Below, in pieces: positions 17,756 to 26,169 of a stretch of DNA of 49,800 nucleotides (position 1 is the stretch's first letter; every line of letters begins with the position of its first letter). The notes beneath the pieces were generated by a model. That model saw nothing but the letters and a program-made list of their open reading frames with translations. It was not told the origin of the DNA and did no database searches. Origin of the DNA: DAOUGC01 sp034429695 (GTDB taxonomy: Bacteria; Chloroflexota; Anaerolineae; Anaerolineales; Anaerolineaceae); NCBI GenBank assembly GCA_034429695.1, contig DAOUGC010000021.1, forward strand, positions 1 to 49,800, given 5' to 3'. The translations under genes were made by a program, and so were the position numbers.

Positions 17756-17872
17756 GAAGGGCTGCAGCAGCAGGTATATAGATAACATGGGGCAATTTGG
17801 TCATGATTTTGTCATGGATCGGAAGTGTGACCTGAGGCAGGGAGGGTCATGAGGAAGGTGGTAGGAACAGGC

Positions 17873-17895
17873 AGGGTGGGAAAGCGCCCCACCCT
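17873..17895 (-). terminator. Possible weak terminator after GT-C-like gene
   Basis: AGGGTGGG and CCCACCCT form an 8-bp stem with a 7-base loop, 17 bases after the stop at 17912 of the five-gene minus-strand operon. No T-run follows, so it may need Rho or act only as a stabilising hairpin. The rest of the 168-bp gap up to the desaturase start has three GTCATG repeats of unknown meaning. Confidence 0.35.
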
Positions 17896-17911
17896 CATGC
17901 GCACCACGAAA

Positions 17912-19948
17912 CTACCCGTAGAAATCCTGATAATGCCAGATGAAAAATGCAACCAGCCATTGCGCCACCAAAACCCCGATTACCAGAGCGGCGTAGAATT
18001 CGCCCGGGCGGGACGGGCTGACTGCGCTGTCTGCCGGGGAGATCAACGCGGCGCGGCTGATCACCGCCTGTACGCCGACGGCGGCGAACAACGCCAGCAG
18101 CGGGGTGAGGAACAACCACAGGCGCTGCACCTCGCCGTCGGTTTGACCCAGCAAATTGAGCGCGGCATATGCTGCGGTAAATGCCAGCGCCAGCGCGTCC
18201 AGCCGGGTGGGTTTGCCCCGCAGCCATGCCCATGCCCCCGCGCCCAGACCGATCAGACTGAAGACGGCGAACGGAAAGCCGTTCCATGTGACCATCTCAA
18301 CCGTGTTGAGCCACATCGATTCCAGCGTCTGCTGCAGGCCGGGGACGTATTCCTTTGCGCGCCGGTGATTTTGCATGGCGGTGGTGTAACGCACCAGCAG
18401 GTCGTAATTGAGCAGCAGGCGCGCCGTAATCAGCGCCGCCGCAAAACCCAGCGCCATGCCCAGCAGCGGCAGCCCGATTTCACGGAACAATTCTTTCATG
18501 GAGGGTTTGCGGCGGGCAGACAACCACTCCGCAACGGGATCCAGTGCAGCCCAACCGAACGCCAGGGCGATCACCGGCAGCAGCGAGAAGGACAGGTACA
18601 GCGCCACGAACAGCAGCGCGCCGATCAAGACCCACACGCCAAACGAGCGCCCATCCAGATTGCGTTGCACCATTAACAGGATAATCAGGGCAATGAAGGG
18701 GTAGAGCGCAAAATCCAGAAACATGGGGATCAGCAGCACCGCCGGCAGGGCCACCCACCACAACAGCGGCAGCACGGACGGCGTGGAGGTGGGCAGCATA
18801 CGCCGCGCCAGGGACATCAACGGCAGCAGCGTTAGAAAGCCGATGAAGGGGAAAACCCGCGCCATGAAATGGGTGGACCGGATAAAGCGCTCATCCGGGC
18901 TGGTGGGTGATGCCGACAGGTTGGCGGCCCAATCCACCACGGTGTAAACAGCCAGCACTCCCGGAGGTTTGGTTCCCAGATACCAGTCACCGCCGTAGCG
19001 CTCTTCATAATTACGGGCGGCGTCCAGCAGCTCGGGTTGTTTGGCTGCGGCGCGCGCATAACCGGCGAAGACCCCATCGGCGTACTTGACGCGCAGGGAT
19101 TCAAAACCGCCGCCCTCCACAAAACCAAAACCGATTTGCAGCGCCGCCCCCACCCCGACGAACAATAGTACTGCAGGCCAGTGAAATCCCCGTCGGTTGG
19201 GATTGTAGCGCAGCGCCAGCCATGCGGCGGCGATGCCCAGCATCAGCATGAGCATCAGGATCATCCAGCCAGGGGATGTGAGCGGTTTTTCATAGAAGTA
19301 CCACTTCCAACCGGGGACCACCAGAAAGGTCTTGAGGCGGAAGTACAGGATGGCGGCATGCATCAGGCTGGCGAGCGCCAGCACAGCCAGCAGCAGGCGG
19401 GAGAGTAATGCGCCGGAACGCAAAGCATATGCCAGGTGCGTCCTGCGCCTGATCCCCACCAGCACCAGGGCTTCCAGGCATAACACGGCAGCCCACACCA
19501 GTACCGGCAAACCTGCGGCGTGCACGGCGCGCAGCGTGTTGTGCATTGACGCCCACACCGGAGAAAACGACTGCAAAAAAACGTCAACCTCATCAGCCAG
19601 CGGCAGGAAGAAATAAACGCCCGGCAGGGTCAACAGGATGAATGCCAAACCTATCAGCCAGGTGAGTGCCAGACCCTGTGCAGGGTGATCCAATATGGCA
19701 ATCAACCGGTGGGCGGCGGCCTGCCGACAGCGCTGAACCCGGGCGGGCAGGCTGGAAGCAGGCAGTACCAACGCCAGGCTTGCCAGAAGTGCCAGCAGGG
19801 GCGGCAGGGCAAGCGCCAGGCGTGGGGCGGAATACCCCAGCAGCACCGCCGAGCCAGGCTCGGATGGCCGCGCGAGCAGCACCATCAACGCTGCCAGGCT
19901 CTGGAGCAGGATCAACACAGGAAGTATTGCGGGGGCAAACTTTTTCAT
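17912..19948 (-). CDS. Large polytopic membrane protein, possible GT-C glycosyltransferase
   Basis: A 678-residue protein with about 14-16 hydrophobic segments. The segment GGDWYLGTKPPGVLAVY (near residue 322) carries a KPPG motif like the K-P-P box of PMT/ArnT-type GT-C transferases, and FLPLADEVDVF (about 114) could supply the outer-loop acidic residue of that fold. GT-C enzymes move sugars from lipid carriers to lipids or proteins outside the membrane. No specific substrate can be read. It is the last gene of the minus-strand operon, starting 20 bases after the ADP-ribosylglycohydrolase stop, with no clear Shine-Dalgarno, consistent with translational coupling. Confidence 0.65.
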   Translation of the reverse strand: MKKFAPAILPVLILLQSLAALMVLLARPSEPGSAVLLGYSAPRLALALPPLLALLASLALVLPASSLPARVQRCRQAAAHRLIAILDHPAQGLALTWLIGLAFILLTLPGVYFFLPLADEVDVFLQSFSPVWASMHNTLRAVHAAGLPVLVWAAVLCLEALVLVGIRRRTHLAYALRSGALLSRLLLAVLALASLMHAAILYFRLKTFLVVPGWKWYFYEKPLTSPGWMILMLMLMLGIAAAWLALRYNPNRRGFHWPAVLLFVGVGAALQIGFGFVEGGGFESLRVKYADGVFAGYARAAAKQPELLDAARNYEERYGGDWYLGTKPPGVLAVYTVVDWAANLSASPTSPDERFIRSTHFMARVFPFIGFLTLLPLMSLARRMLPTSTPSVLPLLWWVALPAVLLIPMFLDFALYPFIALIILLMVQRNLDGRSFGVWVLIGALLFVALYLSFSLLPVIALAFGWAALDPVAEWLSARRKPSMKELFREIGLPLLGMALGFAAALITARLLLNYDLLVRYTTAMQNHRRAKEYVPGLQQTLESMWLNTVEMVTWNGFPFAVFSLIGLGAGAWAWLRGKPTRLDALALAFTAAYAALNLLGQTDGEVQRLWLFLTPLLALFAAVGVQAVISRAALISPADSAVSPSRPGEFYAALVIGVLVAQWLVAFFIWHYQDFYG

Positions 19949-19967
19949 CAGACGGGGGATGGGTGGT

Positions 19968-20888
19968 TTATTTGGCGAGTTCGTCCGCCAGGCGGATAAA
20001 ATCGCGCGCGATCAGCAGGCGGTCGGTGCCGAGCGGGTAATAGCCGTGCAGGGCATCCTGCCAGGCAGCCGGTATGGCTTCCAACCCGTATGCCGCACCT
20101 GCCAGCGCACCGGTGACTGCGCCAGTGGTGTCTGCGTCAGCGCCCAGGTTGACCGCTCTCACCAGGGCATCCTCAAAGCTGTCTGTGTTGCACAGCGCCC
20201 AAACGGCGCTTTCAACGGTGTGGCGCACCCAGCCAGTGTTTTTGAGGTCCATGCGTCTGCGGTCGGGGGCGGCCTCCACCAGATTATAAAAGGAGATCTC
20301 CAGACCGGCGGCTTCGCGGGCAGCCTCAAGCGCGGGGCGAATGGGCATTTCGTTGAACAGGTGCATGATCGCCAGGTTGACAAAGGCGCATGCAGAAAGG
20401 CAGTCGGGGTGGGGGTGGGTGATGCGTGATTGCTGACGGCTGTCAGCCACCAGGCGGGCGGGGTCGTGGCGATCGACAATGGCAATGGGCCAGCAGCGCA
20501 TCACTGAGCCGTTGCCGGCGCTGTCTGGCATCTCCTGCATGGTTTTGCGGGCAGCAAGCTGCCATGTCAACCCGCTGCTGATCCAGCGCAGCACTTTGGC
20601 GGTATGCATGCCGATATCCGGCGGGCGGGCGTACATCCAGTCCAGAAAGCGCGTGGCGACATCATCACAGTCCAGCGGTTGGAAACGCAACAGGCTTTCT
20701 GCCAGGGCAAGCGCCATCTCGGTGTCATCGGTGAACGCTCCGGCGGAAAGACGCCCCGGCATCATCTGGCGCACCCAGTTGTCCGGGTCCTGCACGGCTG
20801 GCATGAATTCAAGCGGCATGCCAAGCGCGTCGCCTACGGCTGCCCCCACAGCCACTCCCCGAATGCGATCCTGCAGGGTGGGTGTCAT
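19968..20888 (-). CDS. ADP-ribosylglycohydrolase (DraG-like)
   Basis: A 306-residue DraG/ARH-family protein that removes ADP-ribose from proteins or cleaves related O/N-glycosidic bonds. The di-metal motifs are intact: GAAVGDALGMPLEF (15-28), FTDDTEMALALAESLL (52-67) with paired Asp, and NLGADADTTGAVTGALAGA (near 250) with the Asp-x-Asp-Thr-Thr. GNGSVMR (about 129-135) is also typical. GGAGGG precedes the ATG. It lies between the TPR gene and the GT-C-like gene. No ADP-ribosyltransferase gene or nitrogenase gene is nearby, so its target is unknown. Confidence 0.92.
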   Translation of the reverse strand: MTPTLQDRIRGVAVGAAVGDALGMPLEFMPAVQDPDNWVRQMMPGRLSAGAFTDDTEMALALAESLLRFQPLDCDDVATRFLDWMYARPPDIGMHTAKVLRWISSGLTWQLAARKTMQEMPDSAGNGSVMRCWPIAIVDRHDPARLVADSRQQSRITHPHPDCLSACAFVNLAIMHLFNEMPIRPALEAAREAAGLEISFYNLVEAAPDRRRMDLKNTGWVRHTVESAVWALCNTDSFEDALVRAVNLGADADTTGAVTGALAGAAYGLEAIPAAWQDALHGYYPLGTDRLLIARDFIRLADELAK

Positions 20889-20915
20889 GGACCCTCCGAT
20901 CCACCAACAATAGGG

Positions 20916-23246
20916 TTACATGCGGCCGTCTTTCAATTCCTTGAGGGCTGCCTGGTAATCACTGACGTTGGGTGGGTTGAGTTGAATGATGGTGCGCAGC
21001 ATGGCCATGGCAGCGTCACGGTTGCCGGCTTCAAGCAGCGCGTCTGCAATGCGATCCAGTTGTTTGACGGCCAGCGGAACCTGGGCGTTGCGTACGTACA
21101 GGTCGGCCAGACGTTTGATCATTTCCAGTTGAGATGGGTACTCATTGACCAATTTTTCCATGAAGGCAATTGCCACATTGCGGCGGCCCGATTGTTCCAT
21201 GGAGGTGTTGAACTGATCAACCTCGGCGAAAGCGGCTTCGTCCTGATTCAAGCGCAGGTTGAGGTCAACCAGCATCAGGCGGGCTTTTTCGTCACCCGGT
21301 TCCAGCGTGCGCGCCTGTTCGTAAATGCGCACTGCCTGGCGCCAGTCGAGACACTGCATGTCGATATCGGCGATCTTGTAGAGAATCTGCAGGCTCCACG
21401 AGCGGTTGGCTTTGCCGGTTCCGGCAAGCCGCAGGGCATTGGTGTAGGTCTGGCGGGCCTGGTCCAGCTCGGAGAGGTGATAATACATGTCAGCCAGGTC
21501 CCAGTATTCCTGCAGGGCTTCCTCCACCTGGCCGTGGCTTGAGAGCAGCTCGATCAGCCGGTCGCGCACCTTGAGTTCCATGGGAGCCATGCGGGTCACG
21601 CGGCGCAACAAGCGGATGGCCTGGGCAGCCTCGCCACGCAGGGCATAAAGTTCAGCCACCAGCAGGAATTTCTCCACCGCCTCAGGATTGCGCTCTTCAC
21701 GCAGCAGCACCTCGCCCATCTCGGTATGAATGGGCAGGTAGGTGGGCGCCAGGTTGAGGCTGTTGAAAGCCTCTTCCATGGCGGCGCGGTACTGGCGGCG
21801 GCTTTCGTAGTCGCGAATTCGCCCGAGGGCATCCACCACCTGCCCGCTGTTTGATTCGAGCAGCATCTCAGCCAGTGGCACGGGCAGCCCGGAATCACTG
21901 GCTGGCATTTGCTGGCGGGCGGTTGCCAGGTAGCTGCGCCAGTCGCGGCGGCAGACCTGGGCGGCGATGGTTTCGCATAATTTTTTAAAATCGGCGGCGC
22001 TGGTTTTGTGGGTCTGAGCCTCGATGATCGGTTCGTACAATTGCATCAGTTCTTCGCTCTGATTGCCCGGAACCGTGGTGGCATCGGCAAGTTTCAGCGC
22101 CTGCAGATAAGCTGTTGCGGCCTCCTGGAAGTTACCCTCGCGTTGATAGATCTGGGCAATCAAGAGGTAAGATGCCAGGGCAAAGTCGGGGTTTTTCACC
22201 GAGCGCTGCAGATGGCGCAGGGCGCGTTGTCCCTGTTGACCGGCGCGCAGCAGCCCGAGATCAAAATACACCGCAGGGCTGTTCAAACCGGCTTCAACGG
22301 CGCGTTCCAACTCCTGGGCGGCCTGCTCTTCATCCCCGCTGGATTGTGACTCGATGGCCTGGCCAATGTGCAGGGTGATGCGGGTGGTATCCGGTTGGGG
22401 AAAGCGCAACGAGCCGGTGCCGCGGGTGAGTGCCCCCAGACCCTTGCCGCGGTTGTCCTGCTGGCCGGATGGGGGTTCCTCGGCCTGCTCAAACAGCAGG
22501 TTTGCCAGTTCCACCAGCGCTTTCTGGCGGGCCTCGGCGATGGGGTCCATGGCTTTCTGCGGTTGGTTCTGGGTTTCCTTTTCTTCCATTTCACGCACGC
22601 TTGCCATGCGCACCGGGGCTGTACCGCCGCGCGGGCGGCCCGGTTTGGTCAGCGGGCTGTTGCTTTGCACCTGCATCATTGCCTGGCGCACATCCGGATG
22701 GTCAGGAGCGAGTTTGAGCGCCATATCCAGTATTTGCATGGCACGCTGAGCCTGGTTGGCATGTTGCAGCAGACTGGCAGTGGCAATGTATTCAGCCACG
22801 GCGTCTTCCTTGCGGCCCATGCGTTCGTAAACCATGGCAAGGCGCGCACGCACAGTGTAGTTTTCGGGTTGCATGGAAATGGCGTGCACCCAGTTCTCGA
22901 TGGCTTTTTCAGCATTGCGCGCCTTGAGGTACAGTTCGGCAGCCTCCAGCGCGGTCCTGACCGCCTCTGGCAGACGGCCCAGGCGCTCGTAGATGCGGGC
23001 CATTTTTTCCACCGGCATGGGGTCTTCGGGGGAAACCCCGGCTGCGAGCTGGTAACACTCCAGCGCGGCGTCCATATCACGCATCTCGTACATTGCCAGC
23101 CCCAGGCTGGTCAGCGCGGTGGGATGATCTGGAAATTCATCCAACGCGCGGCGATAGTACCGGGCGGCTTCCTGCCAGTTCTGTTCCCACGCGGCGCTGT
23201 GCCCTGCGCTGATGGCTTTGTCGAATGCGGTCTGGTTTCCGGTCAT
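20916..23246 (-). CDS. TPR-repeat scaffold protein
   Basis: A 776-residue protein built largely of 34-residue tetratricopeptide repeats. The N-terminal third has about five (for example WEQNWQEAARYYRRALDEFP and ALTSLGLAMYEMRDMDAALE). A less ordered, charged stretch (about 205-285, rich in Gln, Arg and Pro) separates them from a second array that runs to the C-terminus (such as AVRIYEQARTLEPGDEKARL). TPRs bind other proteins; no enzyme domain is present and no signal peptide is seen. It starts about 42 bases after the polA stop and is followed after 27 bases by the ADP-ribosylglycohydrolase gene. Confidence 0.9.
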   Translation of the reverse strand: MTGNQTAFDKAISAGHSAAWEQNWQEAARYYRRALDEFPDHPTALTSLGLAMYEMRDMDAALECYQLAAGVSPEDPMPVEKMARIYERLGRLPEAVRTALEAAELYLKARNAEKAIENWVHAISMQPENYTVRARLAMVYERMGRKEDAVAEYIATASLLQHANQAQRAMQILDMALKLAPDHPDVRQAMMQVQSNSPLTKPGRPRGGTAPVRMASVREMEEKETQNQPQKAMDPIAEARQKALVELANLLFEQAEEPPSGQQDNRGKGLGALTRGTGSLRFPQPDTTRITLHIGQAIESQSSGDEEQAAQELERAVEAGLNSPAVYFDLGLLRAGQQGQRALRHLQRSVKNPDFALASYLLIAQIYQREGNFQEAATAYLQALKLADATTVPGNQSEELMQLYEPIIEAQTHKTSAADFKKLCETIAAQVCRRDWRSYLATARQQMPASDSGLPVPLAEMLLESNSGQVVDALGRIRDYESRRQYRAAMEEAFNSLNLAPTYLPIHTEMGEVLLREERNPEAVEKFLLVAELYALRGEAAQAIRLLRRVTRMAPMELKVRDRLIELLSSHGQVEEALQEYWDLADMYYHLSELDQARQTYTNALRLAGTGKANRSWSLQILYKIADIDMQCLDWRQAVRIYEQARTLEPGDEKARLMLVDLNLRLNQDEAAFAEVDQFNTSMEQSGRRNVAIAFMEKLVNEYPSQLEMIKRLADLYVRNAQVPLAVKQLDRIADALLEAGNRDAAMAMLRTIIQLNPPNVSDYQAALKELKDGRM

Positions 23247-23288
23247 GGTGCTACCTGTTCCATTCTATAATCTGCCCGCTGTCATCCC

Positions 23289-26129
23289 TTAAGGCGAGGG
23301 GACAAACGGGGTCATTTCTGCCCAGTTCTTTCCGGAGCGGGTTTCGGTCTCCAGTGGAACACTGAGCGGATAAGCATCCTCCATGGCGCGCTGCACCACG
23401 ACGGCTGCCCGATGCAATTCTTCCACAGGACATTCCAGCAGCAGTTCATCGTGCACCTGCAGCAGCACGCGCGCCTGCAAGCCCGATTTTGCCAGAGCCT
23501 GTGATGCGGCGATCATGGCGAGTTTCATGATGTCTGCTGCAGAACCCTGCACAGGGGCGTTGATGGCTTCGCGTTCCTCGCGGTTGCGTTGCGAGACGTT
23601 CATGGGGTTCTTGAGGTTGGGAAAATACCGGCGGCGGCCCAGGATGGTTTCAACGTACCCCTGGCGGGCAGCCAGGCGGCGGGTGTCATCCAAAAAGTCG
23701 CGCACACCGGGGAATTGTTTAAAGTAAGCCGCGGCAAAATTCTCAGATTCTGCCAGGGTGAGGCCGGTATAGCGGCTAAGTCCAAAGGCCGAGATGCCGT
23801 AGATGAGGCCAAAGTTGATGCCCTTGGCGTTGCGGCGCTGGTCCTTGCTCACCTGATCCAGCCCGACACCGTAGATGGCGGCGGCGGTGGTGGCGTGAAT
23901 ATCCTGCCCGTTCTTGAAGGCGTCCATCATGGCGGCGTCCTGTGACATGTGCGCCACGACGCGCAGTTCGATCTGCGAGTAATCCACCGACAGCAGGGTG
24001 CAGTTGGGGGCGGCAATGAAACCACGCCGCACGCGGCGGCCTTCCTCAGAACGGGTGGGGATGTTTTGCAGGTTTGGCTCGGATGAAGCCAGACGGCCCG
24101 TGACCGAACCGGTTTGATTGAACTCGGTATGGATGCGCCCGGTGCGCGGGTTGATCTGCAGGGGCAGCGCATCCACATAGGTGGATTTGAGCTTGGACAG
24201 CTCACGGTATTCCAGCACCCAGTCCACCACAGGGTGCGCACCACGCATTTCTTCCAGCACGTCGGCTGAGGTGGAGTAGTGCCCGCTGGCGGTCTTCTTG
24301 CGCCGGTCGGGCGGGTCCAGCCGCAGGCTTTCAAACAACACTTTGGAAAGCTGCTGGGTGGAGTTGATGTTGAATGGATGCCCGACAGCCTCGTGAATTT
24401 GACGCTCGATCTCAGCCAGACGTCCGCTCAGTTCCTCGCCCAGGGCGGCCATGTGCTGCGTGTCCAGGGTGATGCCGCACTCCTGCATTTCTGACAGGAT
24501 GGGGATGAGCGGCATTTCGAGGGTTTCAAACAGTTTCTGGCAGTTCTGGCCCGTCATGTGCTCCTGCAGGATGGGCATCAAGCGCAGGCACACCTCGGCG
24601 TCGGCGCTGGCGTAGGCAGCCGCGGCTTCAACGGGGGCATCGCGCATGGTGATCTGCGCCTTGCCCTTGCCGATCAACGTCTCGATGTGGGTCATGGCGG
24701 CGTTGAGGTAATACTCAGCCATGTTCTTGAGGCCCAGGTTGCGCGAGGCAGGGTTGACCAGCCACTCGGCGATCATGGTGTCAAAGGTCAGCGGGGTGAC
24801 CGCCAGGCCGTTTTGATGCAGCACCATGTAGTCATACTTAAGGTTGTGCCCCACCTTGGGCTTTGCCGGGTCGGTCATGGCAGGGCGCAGGGCGTCGATC
24901 ACGGATTGCAGCGGCAACTGCTGGCCTTCTGCGTGCCCAACGGGGATGTAGAAGCCCTCGCCGGGTTCCACCGCCAGTGAAATTCCCACCAGGTCGCACT
25001 GCAGCGAGTTGGTTGAGGTGGTTTCGGTGTCAAACGAGATCATGCTGGCAGCCTGCAGGCGCTGCGTCAGGTCTGCCAGGGCTTGCGGTGTGTTCACCAC
25101 ATGCCAGTCGAGCTGGTAGGCGGGAGCCTCACCCAGGCGCGTTTCGGCCTGTTGGGCTTCACCAAACAGGGTCAGTTGCTCGCCTTTGCGCGGGGCAGCC
25201 TGGGCTGCGCCGGTGGTGGCGCCTGCGGTGGGGGTTTCCTCACCGCCGCCCAGTACGCGGTTCAAGCGCGCTGCCAGGGTGCGGAACTCCATCTCACGGA
25301 AAAGCTGATCCAGCGCCTCACGATTGACATGGGTGGTGCGGCACAGCGCCAGATCGACCGTGATGGGCACATCGGTCTGGATGCGCGCCAGGGTCTGGCT
25401 GAGATAGGCGCTCTCCCGTCCGGCTTCCAGTTTGGTCTTGAAGCGCGATGGGACTTCATCAATATGCTCGTAGATGGCGTCCAGCGTATCGTAGCTTTCC
25501 AGCAGGCTGATGGCGGTTTTTTCGCCAATGCCGGGTACACCGGGGATGTTGTCAGAGGTGTCGCCCACTAGGGATTTGTAGTCCACAATTTGATCGGGAC
25601 GCACGCCCAGATACTGGCGCACGCCTTCGGGGGTGTAGTCCTTGGCGTCTGACAGGCGCATGCCCGACAGATTGACGATCACGCGATCATCCACCAGTTG
25701 CAGCAGGTCGCGGTCGCCGGTGATGATCTTGACCCCGAAGCCCTCCGCCACGGCGTGACGGGCAATGGAGCCGAGCACATCGTCGGCCTCGTAGCCTTCC
25801 AGCTCAAGACGCGGGAATCCAAACGCGTCCACCAACTGGCGGATGCGCGCCATTTGGATGGAGAGGTCGGACGGCATTTTGGCACGGGTGGCTTTATAAC
25901 CGCTGAACAGTGTGTCGCGGAAGGAATGACCGGCGTCAAAGGCAACCGCCAGGTATTCGGGTTTTTCCTCATCCAGCAGGCGCAGGATGACGCTGGTGAA
26001 GCCGTATACACCGGCAGTGGGTTCGCCCTGGCTGGTTTGCAGGCGTTCACTGCCGCCGCCGGCGGTAAGTGCAAAGAAGGTGCGGTACGCCAATGCGTGA
26101 CCATCGATCAAGTACAGAACAGGTGGCAT
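23289..26129 (-). CDS. polA: DNA polymerase I
   Basis: A 946-residue three-domain polymerase used for Okazaki-fragment processing and repair. Residues 1-295 form the 5'-3' flap exonuclease (LYLIDGHALAYR, EGYEADDVLG, ITGDRDLLQLV). The 3'-5' exonuclease keeps all four metal carboxylates: D367 and E369 (FDTETTS), D433 (NLKYDYM) and D510 (YASAD), so proofreading should be active. Polymerase motifs: A at DYSQIELRVV (D716), B at RRNAKGINFGLIYG (765-778, Phe773 as in E. coli Phe762), C at QVHDELLLE (H893-D894-E895 region). The frame runs upstream to 26210, but GGAAGGAA before the ATG at 26129 and the normal family N-terminus fix this start, which also removes an overlap with the preceding gene. Confidence 0.97.
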   Translation of the reverse strand: MPPVLYLIDGHALAYRTFFALTAGGGSERLQTSQGEPTAGVYGFTSVILRLLDEEKPEYLAVAFDAGHSFRDTLFSGYKATRAKMPSDLSIQMARIRQLVDAFGFPRLELEGYEADDVLGSIARHAVAEGFGVKIITGDRDLLQLVDDRVIVNLSGMRLSDAKDYTPEGVRQYLGVRPDQIVDYKSLVGDTSDNIPGVPGIGEKTAISLLESYDTLDAIYEHIDEVPSRFKTKLEAGRESAYLSQTLARIQTDVPITVDLALCRTTHVNREALDQLFREMEFRTLAARLNRVLGGGEETPTAGATTGAAQAAPRKGEQLTLFGEAQQAETRLGEAPAYQLDWHVVNTPQALADLTQRLQAASMISFDTETTSTNSLQCDLVGISLAVEPGEGFYIPVGHAEGQQLPLQSVIDALRPAMTDPAKPKVGHNLKYDYMVLHQNGLAVTPLTFDTMIAEWLVNPASRNLGLKNMAEYYLNAAMTHIETLIGKGKAQITMRDAPVEAAAAYASADAEVCLRLMPILQEHMTGQNCQKLFETLEMPLIPILSEMQECGITLDTQHMAALGEELSGRLAEIERQIHEAVGHPFNINSTQQLSKVLFESLRLDPPDRRKKTASGHYSTSADVLEEMRGAHPVVDWVLEYRELSKLKSTYVDALPLQINPRTGRIHTEFNQTGSVTGRLASSEPNLQNIPTRSEEGRRVRRGFIAAPNCTLLSVDYSQIELRVVAHMSQDAAMMDAFKNGQDIHATTAAAIYGVGLDQVSKDQRRNAKGINFGLIYGISAFGLSRYTGLTLAESENFAAAYFKQFPGVRDFLDDTRRLAARQGYVETILGRRRYFPNLKNPMNVSQRNREEREAINAPVQGSAADIMKLAMIAASQALAKSGLQARVLLQVHDELLLECPVEELHRAAVVVQRAMEDAYPLSVPLETETRSGKNWAEMTPFVPSP

Positions 26130-26169
26130 AAATTTCCTTCCAGAAGAGCGGTTGAGGCGGCTGTCGGGG